Source: a bacterium
GTDB taxonomy: Bacteria > Pseudomonadota > Alphaproteobacteria > Rhizobiales > Xanthobacteraceae
Direction of reading: 5' to 3'
NCBI GenBank assembly: GCA_029946075.1
Contig: JAQSDT010000726.1
Location: 1 to 14,080, forward strand
Length of the DNA stretch: 14,080 bases
The notes under the pieces were generated by a model. That model was not told where the DNA came from. It searched no databases and saw only the letters and a list, made by a program, of their open reading frames with translations. A program made the translations under genes and the position numbers. Of the stretch, positions 1 through 6,597 are shown piece by piece; the stretch's first letter is position 1, and every line of letters starts with the position of its first letter.

Positions 1-238
1 ACAGACATCCGCCGGGCGCGGCTTCCGCTTTCGCGCGGTCAGCATGGCCGAAGCGCAAGCCGAAGCGCGCAAGTTCGCAGACCTGCTGCGTAGCCTGCCC
101 GACCGGCTGCGACCGCTCGACAGCGTTGATCTCAACGTCGATGCGCTGCACGATGCCAATATCGCCGGCCATGCCGTCAATGCGATCGACGCGCGAACCT
201 GGCATGCGGCCTCGGCGGAAGTATCAGGACCGGATTGA
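1..238 (+). CDS. pxpC: 5-oxoprolinase subunit PxpC, C-terminal fragment
   Basis: The reading frame is open from base 2 to a TGA at 236-238, and its start lies outside the window. The visible 78 residues begin with a stretch reading GRGFRFRAVSMAEAQ. This resembles the end of the biotin-dependent carboxyltransferase (KipA/PxpC) family, whose last strand usually reads like VRFRAVSxEEA. PxpC works with PxpA and PxpB in ATP-dependent conversion of 5-oxoproline to glutamate in the cytoplasm. The pxpA gene directly downstream supports the call. An ATG at 44 lies inside this frame and is an internal methionine, not a gene start. The 40 residues after the AEAQ motif are less typical of the family and look like a lineage-specific tail. 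The assignment rests on a short motif plus the neighbour. Confidence 0.75.
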   Translation, partial: QTSAGRGFRFRAVSMAEAQAEARKFADLLRSLPDRLRPLDSVDLNVDALHDANIAGHAVNAIDARTWHAASAEVSGPD

Positions 239-258
239 GCAACTCAGGGAATGACGCC

Positions 259-1029
259 ATGACCACCATCGATCTCAATTGCGATCTCGGCGAAAGCTTT
301 GGCCCCTGGGAAATGGGCAATGACGTCGCGATGATCGAACTGGCAACGTCGGTCAATATTGCCTGCGGCTACCACGCCGGTGACGCCGACATCATGCGGC
401 AGACGGTGGATCTTGCGAAAGCGCGCGGCGTCAGCATCGGCGCGCATCCCGGCTATCGCGACCTGCACGGCTTCGGCCGGCGGCCGATGCCAGGCCTCAA
501 ATCCTCCGAGATCGAGAATTTGATCGCCTACCAGATCGGCGCCCTGCAGGCGATCGCGACGGCGGCCGGCCACAAGGTCACGCACGTCAAGGCGCATGGC
601 GCGCTGTCCAACGTCGCCTGCGAGGACGATATGACGGCCAGGGCGATCGCCAACGGCATCAAGGCGGTCGATCCCAACCTCATCTTCGTGGTGCTCGCCA
701 ATTCCAAGCTGGTACAGGCCGGGGAAGCTGCCAATCTGCCGATGGTGCACGAGGTGTTCGCCGACCGCGCGTACGAGGACAACGGTTCGCTGGTATCGCG
801 CAAGAAGCCCGGCGCGGTGCTGCACGATCCCAAGGAGATCGCCGATCGCGTGGTGCGCATGGTGCAGGACGGTGGCGTGGTTTCCGTGACCGGCAAGGCG
901 ATCAAGATGCGAACCGACACGGTGTGCATCCACGGCGATACGCGGGGGGCAGTCGATATCGCGCGTGGGGTGCGTCAGGCCTTGAAGGATGCGGGGATTG
1001 CGGTGGCGCCGTTCAAGACGGCGCTCTGA
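259..1029 (+). CDS. pxpA: 5-oxoprolinase subunit PxpA (LamB/YcsF family)
   Basis: This 256-residue protein spans the usual length of the LamB/YcsF family. It is the PxpA subunit of 5-oxoprolinase, which hydrolyses 5-oxoproline to glutamate with ATP together with PxpB and PxpC. Family motifs are clear: DLNCDLGESFG at residues 5-15, SVNIACGYHAGD near 31-42, GAHPGYRD near 61-68, a VKAHGALSN block, FADRAYEDNGSL, and CIHGDT near the C-terminus. The VKAHGALSN block usually reads VKPHGALYN, so two positions differ. The ATG at 259 is chosen because AGGGA lies at 246-250, eight bases upstream. A TTG at 235 in frame overlaps the pxpC stop as TTGA and would add eight residues, but it has no comparable ribosome site. 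The gene follows pxpC by 20 bases, so the two are probably one operon. Confidence 0.95.
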   Translation: MTTIDLNCDLGESFGPWEMGNDVAMIELATSVNIACGYHAGDADIMRQTVDLAKARGVSIGAHPGYRDLHGFGRRPMPGLKSSEIENLIAYQIGALQAIATAAGHKVTHVKAHGALSNVACEDDMTARAIANGIKAVDPNLIFVVLANSKLVQAGEAANLPMVHEVFADRAYEDNGSLVSRKKPGAVLHDPKEIADRVVRMVQDGGVVSVTGKAIKMRTDTVCIHGDTRGAVDIARGVRQALKDAGIAVAPFKTAL

Positions 1030-1036
1030 TCGTCCC

Positions 1037-1189
1037 TCAGAACGGGTGCACGGACAGCGTGCCGAATACGACAGCGGCGATCAGCGCGAAGGCGCTGTAG
1101 ACCGCCGCGGTATGAAAGCCGGTGCCGCTGCGACGGGACACCGGGCGGTCGTAAAGGTGCAGGCGGGTTTCCGCCGATAGTTCGCGCAT
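1037..1189 (-). CDS. Small single-pass membrane protein, 50 residues
   Basis: A 50-residue reading frame runs from ATG at 1189 to TGA at 1037, ending seven bases from the convergent pxpA stop. The first 25 residues are polar and basic. Residues about 26-46 (HTAAVYSAFALIAAVVFGTL) form one hydrophobic segment, followed by SVHPF. By the positive-inside rule the N-terminus should be cytoplasmic. GGAG is read on the minus strand at 1197-1200, about eight bases before the ATG, which supports this start. A longer frame from 1258 exists but lacks such a site. I do not recognise a family and assign no function. The ribosome site, membrane segment and tight fit beside pxpA argue for a real gene. Confidence 0.6.
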   Translation of the reverse strand: MRELSAETRLHLYDRPVSRRSGTGFHTAAVYSAFALIAAVVFGTLSVHPF

Positions 1190-1310
1190 TGTCGATCTCC
1201 AACGCAGCATGGGCTGCATATGGAATATCGATCGCGCCCGGAAGCAAGATACCCGCAAAAATAGCGATATCGGCGCTTTGCCGGCGTCCCATTCGAGGGG
1301 AAAATTCTCT

Positions 1311-1346
1311 TCGGCCCGATCGCCCCGAGAATATTATTCGGGCCGA
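1311..1346 (-). terminator. Perfect 9-bp inverted repeat, candidate terminator of the P450 operon
   Basis: TCGGCCCGA at 1311-1319 is the exact reverse complement of TCGGGCCGA at 1338-1346, with an 18-base spacer. Inside the spacer is a second dyad built on CCCGA...TCGGG around an AT-rich core, so alternative folds are possible. Read on the minus strand, the hairpin lies about 40 bases after the P450 stop and is followed by AGAGAATTTTCC. The short T-run is weak for a classical intrinsic terminator. It is placed where the oxygenase operon should end and before the small membrane-protein gene. Confidence 0.4.
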
Positions 1347-1384
1347 TCCGAACCGATTCGACGGAAAACTAGATTCGAACGGCG

Positions 1385-2626
1385 TCAGGCACGGATGCAA
1401 ACCGGCAACGAGGTATATCCACGAACAAAATTCGACGGCACACGTTCCGGTTCGCCGACGACTTCGATCGTCAGGCCGCGTGCCAGAATTTCTTCCCAGA
1501 GTATCCTGAGCTGCATCTCCGCCAGTCGGTTACCGACGCAACGATGAACGCCGAAGCCGAACGAGATATGCTGGCGCGGCCTCGCGCGATCGATGATGAA
1601 GCTGTCCGGATTCTCGATGGATTCCTCGTCGCGATTTCCGGACGCATACCACATGATCACCTTGTCGCCCTTCTTGATGGTCTTGCCACCGATCTCGGTA
1701 TCGACGACTGCGGTCCGGCGCATATGCGCAAGCGGCGTCTGATAGCGAATGATTTCGGATACCATGCCCGGGACCAATTGCGGGTTCTCGCGCAGCTTCA
1801 GGTACTGATCGGGGTTCTGATTGAGAAACCACACCCCACCAGAAATCGAATTCCGCGTGGTGTCGTTGCCACCCACGATCAGCAAAATGAGATTTCCGAG
1901 GAATTCCTTCGGATCCATGTTACGGGTCGAAGGCGAATGCGCCAACATCGAGATGAGATCGCTGCCCGGCTCGGCATTGACCCTCTCGTTCCAGAGCCTG
2001 GTGAAATACGCCAGGCATTGCCCAAGCACGGCCATCTTCTTTTCGTTGGAATCGATCGGTCCGCCAGCGTTGACATCCGTGGTCGCGACGTCAGACCAGT
2101 AGGTCAGCAGATGCCGGTCTTCAAAAGGAAAGTCGAATAACGTCGCCAGCATCTGCGTCGTGAGTTCGATCGAAACCTTGTCAACCCAATTGAATGTTTC
2201 TCCAACAGGAAGCGAGTCGATTATCGCGCAGACCCGGGTTCGGATCGTTTGTTCCAGATTAGCCAGATTGGCCGGTGCGACGATGGGGCTGACCGTCCTG
2301 CGTTGCTCGTCATGCCGGGGTGGATCCATCGCGATGAATCCGGGCGTCGGAAGTCCGCCCGAGCGGATTTGAATGGTGATGCCGTCCGCTGATGAAAACG
2401 CGTGGTGGTTGGTATCGACGCTCATGATGTCTTTATATCTGGTGATCGACCAGAAAGGTCCGTACTTGCTGTCCGCACAATAGTGGATGGGGTCTTCCTT
2501 GCGCAGACGTTCGAAATACGGCCAGATCGTGTCGCTCCGGAACAGCTCGATGTCGCTGACGTCGATCTGATCGATTGGAAGCTGATAGGCCCGCTGGCGC
2601 GCCGTTGCCATTGCATTCGTTGTCAT
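1385..2626 (-). CDS. Cytochrome P450, CYP153-like
   Basis: This 413-residue soluble bacterial P450 should insert one oxygen atom from O2 into an organic substrate, using electrons from a [2Fe-2S] ferredoxin. The I-helix motif GGNDTTRN is at residues 252-259, the ExxR pair is E291/R294, and the heme loop FGFGVHRCVG has Cys363 as the thiolate ligand. Segments such as MDPPRHDEQRRTVSPIVAP (100-118) and ASGNRDEESIENPDSF (328-343) match what I recall of CYP153, the family of terminal alkane and fatty-acid hydroxylases. A related soluble class (CYP124/125/142-like) is the alternative. AGGA is read at about 2637-2640 before the ATG. The gene is last in the operon, 23 bases after the ferredoxin gene. 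No ferredoxin reductase gene is adjacent. Local GC looks lower than in the genes to the right. Confidence 0.93.
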   Translation of the reverse strand: MTTNAMATARQRAYQLPIDQIDVSDIELFRSDTIWPYFERLRKEDPIHYCADSKYGPFWSITRYKDIMSVDTNHHAFSSADGITIQIRSGGLPTPGFIAMDPPRHDEQRRTVSPIVAPANLANLEQTIRTRVCAIIDSLPVGETFNWVDKVSIELTTQMLATLFDFPFEDRHLLTYWSDVATTDVNAGGPIDSNEKKMAVLGQCLAYFTRLWNERVNAEPGSDLISMLAHSPSTRNMDPKEFLGNLILLIVGGNDTTRNSISGGVWFLNQNPDQYLKLRENPQLVPGMVSEIIRYQTPLAHMRRTAVVDTEIGGKTIKKGDKVIMWYASGNRDEESIENPDSFIIDRARPRQHISFGFGVHRCVGNRLAEMQLRILWEEILARGLTIEVVGEPERVPSNFVRGYTSLPVCIRA

Positions 2627-2649
2627 CGGATATGTTCCTGGATTGAGAG

Positions 2650-2970
2650 TTAGTGTTGTCCCTCGGGCAACCCGACGATCAAGCCGTCAAGCGAGGCCGA
2701 CACCTTGATCTGGCAACAAAGCCGCGAGTTGGATTGAGCAGCGTCCGCAAAGCTCAACATGCTGGCTTCCGCTTCGCTGACGGGCTCAAGCTTGTCGAGC
2801 CACGCCGCATCGACATAGACGTGGCACGTGCCGCAGGCACACTCACCACCGCAGTCGCCATCGATGCCGGGAACGTCATTGTCCACCGCACCTCGCATGA
2901 CACTCGTTCCGTCATCCAATTCGATTTCGTGTTTCGTCCCATTTCGTTCAACATAGGTAATTCTCGGCAT
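2650..2970 (-). CDS. [2Fe-2S] ferredoxin, putidaredoxin/adrenodoxin type
   Basis: A 106-residue ferredoxin that should carry electrons to the P450 encoded just downstream. The cluster ligands are Cys40, Cys46, Cys49 and Cys86, in the C-x5-C-x2-C...C pattern of putidaredoxin; GDCGGECACGTCHVYV and SRLCCQIKV are the diagnostic blocks. An additional cysteine sits at residue 44 inside the first loop. Length and spacing are typical of the family. AAGGA on the minus strand near 2978-2982 precedes the ATG. The gene lies 22 bases after the permease and 23 bases before the P450. Ferredoxin-P450 pairing is common in CYP153 loci, where a ferredoxin reductase gene is often also present; none is seen here. 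Confidence 0.95.
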   Translation of the reverse strand: MPRITYVERNGTKHEIELDDGTSVMRGAVDNDVPGIDGDCGGECACGTCHVYVDAAWLDKLEPVSEAEASMLSFADAAQSNSRLCCQIKVSASLDGLIVGLPEGQH

Positions 2971-2992
2971 GATGGGGTCCTTCGTATCGATG

Positions 2993-3754
2993 CTACTGCC
3001 AGGCCAGCAATGAACGCTCGAGGCGATTCATCAGGCTCGTTACCGCGAGTCCAAGAAACGCGAGCAGAAACAGAATGCCCATCACGCCGTCCATATGGAA
3101 CGTTGATTGCAGATAGGCGAGCGTTTGCCCGAGGCCATGTTCGGCCGCGATCAGTTCGGCACCGACGACGCCGAGTAACGCAAAGATGAGGCCAAGCCTT
3201 AACCCCGAGAAGATGACGGGAACAGCGGACGGCAATGTCACCTTGAAAAAGACCTGTCGCTGGCTTGCACCGAGCGCCTTCGACAGCACCAGATGATCGC
3301 TGTTGACCCCGCGAATGCCGGCGACGGTCGCGGACAATACAATGAAGAACGTCAGGCTGAAACCGACAGCAACTTTCGAGCCGATACCCAGTCCGAACCA
3401 GAGCAGAAAAAGCGGCGCCAGCGCGATGCGCGGCATCGCATTCAGCAGGGTCAGATACGGCTCCGCCGCGCGGTGGAAGGGCGGCAGCATCGCAAAGACG
3501 AGGCCAAGCGCAACCGCACATACGCTCCCCGCAACAAAGGAAATCGCCGCCCCGAGCAGGGTGTAGCCGAGTTCGAGCCACAGCTTTCCACTGCCGGCAA
3601 ATCCTTTCCAGAGAAACGCGACGATTCCGGAAGGGCGGCCAAAGAATGTGGGATCGAGCACCCCTCGCGAAGAAGCCAGTTCCCAGGCGCCGATCACGAC
3701 CACGATGAATACGGCGTGAGCGGATACGGTCAGAATACGGCTAGCGGTCTGCAT
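2993..3754 (-). CDS. ABC transporter permease, nitrate/sulfonate/taurine class
   Basis: A 253-residue inner-membrane permease of the binding-protein-dependent (SsuC/TauC-like) family. I count about six hydrophobic segments, near residues 11-28, 62-88, 104-122, 126-145, 180-204 and 222-244. The EAA loop that contacts the ATPase is LSKALGASQRQVFFKVTLPSAVP-like at 157-179, with the conserved Gly and Leu-Pro. I choose ATG at 3754, giving MQTASRIL, because it starts just before the first membrane segment and overlaps the ATPase stop by 14 bases, which suggests coupled translation. A start at 3802 would add 16 poorly conserved residues. The transported compound cannot be told from the permease. Confidence 0.92.
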   Translation of the reverse strand: MQTASRILTVSAHAVFIVVVIGAWELASSRGVLDPTFFGRPSGIVAFLWKGFAGSGKLWLELGYTLLGAAISFVAGSVCAVALGLVFAMLPPFHRAAEPYLTLLNAMPRIALAPLFLLWFGLGIGSKVAVGFSLTFFIVLSATVAGIRGVNSDHLVLSKALGASQRQVFFKVTLPSAVPVIFSGLRLGLIFALLGVVGAELIAAEHGLGQTLAYLQSTFHMDGVMGILFLLAFLGLAVTSLMNRLERSLLAWQ

Positions 3755-4595
3755 GGCCCATACCTTGTTCGAGCAGACTCCAGAGCTGCGCGTACAGCTC
3801 ATGAAATCGCGGATCCTTCTGGAGTGCCCGGACGTGCCTTGGCCGCGGCAGGTCGATTGCCACGTCGGCGATGATCCGACCGGGTCGCGCGCCCATCACA
3901 ATGACACGATCCGATAGCGCGACCGCTTCGGCGAGGTCATGGGTAACGAAGACGACGGTCCTTCGATTGGCCGACCACAGATCCATCAGCACGTCTTCGA
4001 GCTGCAGTTTGGTCTGCGCGTCGAGCGCTCCGAACGGCTCGTCCATCAGAAACACAGGGCTGTCGAGCGCGAAGGTGCGCGCCAATGCGCAACGCTGACG
4101 CATGCCATGCGACAGCGCTTTCGGATAGCGGTCGACGAAGTCGCCGAGGCCGACGCGGTTGAGCAGGTCCCGCGCCCGCTCCTCCCGTGCGGCCTTCGGG
4201 ACGTCGCGGATTTCCATGCCGTAGGCGGCGTTGCCGAGCGCCGTCCGCCAGGGCAGCAGGCTATCGCGCGCCAGCATATAGGCGATGTCCGGGTTGCCCG
4301 GGGACGGATGCCGGCCGAGGACGCGGGCATCGCCTTCGGGCTGCTCGTGCAGCAGACCCGTCAGCAGATTGAGGATTGTCGTCTTGCCACAGCCGCTGGG
4401 ACCGACAAGCGAGACAAACTCGCCGACACCAAGCGAGAAGGACACGCGATCGACGGCCAGCACCGGCGACGCCGTCCGCGCGCCGAAGCGAATGGAAAGA
4501 TCGCGGACCTCGATCGCCTTCGTCGCTTTCGCAACGACAGATCCTGGCTTTGCTGGTGCAGCCGATGGCTGCGTCACGACGGTTTCCGCTGTCAC
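3741..4595 (-). CDS. ABC transporter ATPase, SsuB/TauB/NrtD class
   Basis: A 284-residue cytoplasmic ATPase that should power the neighbouring permease. Visible motifs are Walker A GPSGCGKT (65-72), signature LSHGMRQR (161-168), Walker B VFLMDEP with FGALD (181-191), and the switch histidine H219 in FVTHD. The Q-loop region reads AYMLARDSLLPWRT, so the usual glutamine (as in FQE/LLPW of SsuB-like proteins) appears to be alanine at residue 109. I recall this MLARD variant from other members of the class, so it need not mean loss of function. The first 27 residues are Ala/Pro/Val-rich and lie before the ATPase fold. The start is a GTG at 4593-4595 that overlaps the stop of the binding-protein gene as GTGA. 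Confidence 0.95.
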   Translation of the reverse strand: MTAETVVTQPSAAPAKPGSVVAKATKAIEVRDLSIRFGARTASPVLAVDRVSFSLGVGEFVSLVGPSGCGKTTILNLLTGLLHEQPEGDARVLGRHPSPGNPDIAYMLARDSLLPWRTALGNAAYGMEIRDVPKAAREERARDLLNRVGLGDFVDRYPKALSHGMRQRCALARTFALDSPVFLMDEPFGALDAQTKLQLEDVLMDLWSANRRTVVFVTHDLAEAVALSDRVIVMGARPGRIIADVAIDLPRPRHVRALQKDPRFHELYAQLWSLLEQGMGHADR

Positions 4596-5602
4596 GGCGC
4601 GTTGCCGTAAAGCAACTTCCCGGTTTCGAATTTGGCTTCGATCTGCTTGGTTGCCAGCATGTTGTCCGCGATCTGCTGCAGGGCTGAGCGGCTCACGCCG
4701 GCCTTGTAGGCCGGAATGGCACTCCTCAGAGCGGCTTCCATGACCTCATCACCCTTGGGCATGTTGAATTTGAAGTAGCTCTGGGCAATTTTGAGCGCCT
4801 CGTCGAAATTCTTCGGGTCCTGGATGAAGGCTTCGGCGTCCTTCGCCGCAGCGATAAGCGCGTCCTGGACGTGGGGCGCATTGTCTATTGCTTCCTGCCT
4901 GACCACCATATTGGACGACGCGCCGTTGGTCCGGACGATCACGGCCGGTTCCTTGGCCTCGAGTGCACGAAAGATCGTCTTGCAGGTCTTCAGTACGTCA
5001 CACATCGAACCTGACGGCTCGAATGTCATACTGGCATCGATCTGCCTGGAAGTGAGGGCGCCGTATGAGGTATCGGGCGAGCCGACCGCAACGAAGGTGA
5101 AATCCTCCGCCTTCAGTCCGGCTCCCTCGGCGAGCAGGCCGAATTGCAGTTCGCCGCCCGATCCGCGCGCGGGTACGCCGATTTTCTTGCCCTTGAGATC
5201 GGCCATAAACGCCGGATAGCCCTTCGCCGAATTCGGCGCTTCCAGATCGTTACGAATAACAATTTGGTACACGTTGAGGGTAGCTCCAGCCGAGATGATT
5301 TTCAGAGCCGCACCCTTGAGTGATGCATTGATCTGTACCTCGGGCGGAAAGAAGCCGACATCGATACTCTTGGCGAGCAGTGCCTGCGCGCCAAGCGGAC
5401 CGGATGGAATCATCTGCAACTGGCACTTGATGCCATGCGCTTCGCAATAGCCTTTCGATAGCGCGACACGAAAGAGCATGTTGCCGATTCCGGGATAATC
5501 CTGAATCTTGACGGTCTCACCTTTGCCCTGGGCGCTTGCCGCCGTCCCGGACACGCACAAAGCCGCCAGCGCCAGCACGCCGATCCATTTTCCTGACTTC
5601 AT
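4592..5602 (-). CDS. Periplasmic substrate-binding protein, SsuA/TauA/NMT1-like
   Basis: A 336-residue secreted binding protein that should capture the transported compound. Residues 1-24 form a signal peptide: MKSGKW, then a hydrophobic core, with a likely cleavage after ASA24 before QGKGE. There is no lipobox cysteine. The mature part has the fold signature of the nitrate/sulfonate/taurine class: GIGNMLFRVALSKGYCEAHG, then PSGPLGAQALLAKSIDVGFF, then LKGKKIGVPARGSGGE. The paired cysteines CEAHGIKC (residues 53 and 60) and C213-C219 (MCDVLKTC) could form disulfides in the periplasm. Class members bind sulfonates, nitrate, aromatic acids or pyrimidines, so the ligand is open. GGGGA is read upstream of the ATG. 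It follows the dioxygenase gene by 63 bases. Confidence 0.92.
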   Translation of the reverse strand: MKSGKWIGVLALAALCVSGTAASAQGKGETVKIQDYPGIGNMLFRVALSKGYCEAHGIKCQLQMIPSGPLGAQALLAKSIDVGFFPPEVQINASLKGAALKIISAGATLNVYQIVIRNDLEAPNSAKGYPAFMADLKGKKIGVPARGSGGELQFGLLAEGAGLKAEDFTFVAVGSPDTSYGALTSRQIDASMTFEPSGSMCDVLKTCKTIFRALEAKEPAVIVRTNGASSNMVVRQEAIDNAPHVQDALIAAAKDAEAFIQDPKNFDEALKIAQSYFKFNMPKGDEVMEAALRSAIPAYKAGVSRSALQQIADNMLATKQIEAKFETGKLLYGNAP

Positions 5603-5648
5603 CTGAATTTTCCCCTATGCCAAATCGAACTTGGATATCCGTTGCATT

Positions 5649-5661
5649 GCGCTGCCTGCGC
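5649..5661 (-). repeat. Small hairpin between dioxygenase and binding-protein genes
   Basis: GCGC-TGCCT-GCGC forms a 4-bp stem with a 5-base loop just after the dioxygenase stop codon. It lies in the only spacer over 25 bases inside the operon. Such hairpins can protect or process mRNA and raise the level of the binding protein relative to upstream genes. It is short, so it may be chance. Confidence 0.25.
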
Positions 5662-5665
5662 GACT

Positions 5666-6508
5666 CTATTCGAGCGGTACACCTTCGAGCGTGATGCGGT
5701 GCATCAGCCGCCGCTCGCCGTGATAATCATTGACGGCAAGATGCCACGTGGCCCGATTGTCCCAGAATGCGATCGAACCTTCGCGCCAACTGAATCGGGT
5801 CTGGAACTCCGGTCGCGATGCGTGGGCGTAGAGAAACTCAAGCAGCGGCTTGCTCTCTTCCGTGGTCCATCCTTCGAAGCGAAGGGTGAATCCCGGGTTG
5901 ACATAGAGCGTCTTCCTGCCGGTTTCCGGATGACGCATCACGACCGGGTGGCTTGCATCCTGTGTTGCGGCGGCCGAGTTGCCGAGCCGGTCACCCGATT
6001 CCTTCACGTATTGCGAGGCGGCACCGAAGACATGGCGACTCGAATGCACCGCGCGCAGTTGTTCCAGCGTCCGCTTCAACCCATCGCTCAAGGCCTCGTA
6101 GGCATGGCTCATACTGGCGAACAGCGTGTCGCCGCCGAACGGCGGCACCTCACGCGCAAGCAGGATCGAGCCGAGTGCCGGCACCTGGTCATAGCTGTGG
6201 TCGGTGTGCCAGCCGCCGCCGATATTGGTCTTTTGGCCCGGCTCCTTGCGCACTTCGGCGATCTGGGAATAGCCCGGCGCGGCCTTGAAGAACCGGTTAA
6301 TGTTGATCTGCCCGAACCGCTCCGCAAAGGCGATATGCTGCTCCGGTGATAGATTCTGCTCTCGAAAGAAGATGACGCCGTACTCGTTGAGGGCCGCACG
6401 CAACTCCTCGACGTCGGAATCTTCGAGATCACGGGACAGGTCGATCCCGAGGATTTCGGCCCCCACCGCGCCAGATGTCGGGCGCGCCTGAATACGGCTA
6501 TTGCGCAT
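5666..6508 (-). CDS. TauD/TfdA-family Fe(II)/2-oxoglutarate dioxygenase
   Basis: A 280-residue dioxygenase that should oxidise a substrate with O2 and 2-oxoglutarate, giving succinate and CO2. The iron-binding triad is visible as H101 and D103 in WHTDHSY and H256 in NRATWH. R267 sits 11 residues after H256, as in TauD, and should bind 2-oxoglutarate; R271 lies at the position that in TauD contacts the sulfonate. The TauD stretch FGELHIHPVY is here FGQININRFF, so the histidine I recall as a taurine contact is asparagine. The substrate is therefore probably not taurine itself; alkyl sulfate, sulfonate, aryloxyacid or other carboxylate substrates are possible in this family. The minus strand has GGGAGGG about five bases before the ATG. 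This is the first gene of the operon. Confidence 0.93.
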   Translation of the reverse strand: MRNSRIQARPTSGAVGAEILGIDLSRDLEDSDVEELRAALNEYGVIFFREQNLSPEQHIAFAERFGQININRFFKAAPGYSQIAEVRKEPGQKTNIGGGWHTDHSYDQVPALGSILLAREVPPFGGDTLFASMSHAYEALSDGLKRTLEQLRAVHSSRHVFGAASQYVKESGDRLGNSAAATQDASHPVVMRHPETGRKTLYVNPGFTLRFEGWTTEESKPLLEFLYAHASRPEFQTRFSWREGSIAFWDNRATWHLAVNDYHGERRLMHRITLEGVPLE

Positions 6509-6527
6509 CGTTTCCCTCCCGCGTAAC

Positions 6528-6556
6528 TTAGCTTTTTTTAGAACTATAGTTATACT
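6528..6556 (+). promoter_or_regulatory. Candidate promoter of the TetR-family regulator
   Basis: TATACT at 6551-6556 is a good -10 box. A weak -35, TTAGCT at 6528-6533, lies 17 bases upstream. It overlaps the divergent promoter and the palindrome, which would suit autoregulation. The -35 match is poor. Confidence 0.3.
6542..6551. promoter_or_regulatory. Palindrome AACTATAGTT, candidate TetR-family operator
   Basis: A perfect 10-base palindrome in the AT-rich spacer between the divergent regulator and oxygenase operon. It covers the minus-strand -10 box and touches the plus-strand -10 box, so a bound repressor would block both. Related TTTTAGA-like tracts lie on each side (near 6533-6540 and 6556-6562). 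TetR operators are usually somewhat longer, so the true site may extend beyond these bases. Confidence 0.45.
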
Positions 6557-6572
6557 TTTAGACTGTGCGCAA
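6543..6572 (-). promoter_or_regulatory. Candidate promoter of the dioxygenase-ABC-P450 operon
   Basis: On the minus strand TTGCGC (6572-6567) and TATAGT (6548-6543) form -35 and -10 boxes with an 18-base spacer. Transcription would start near 6537 and leave a leader of about 28 bases containing the GGGAGGG ribosome site. An alternative TATAAC box lies six bases upstream but is too close to the -35. Confidence 0.4.
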
Positions 6573-6597
6573 GCCTTTTCTAACGCCGGGAGCCGAC

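Noticed and set aside
4592..5602. Assignment of the binding protein as a nitrate transporter because nas genes are nearby
   Set aside because: It belongs to a separate operon with oxygenases and its own divergent regulator, and lacks the NrtA-length C-terminal part.
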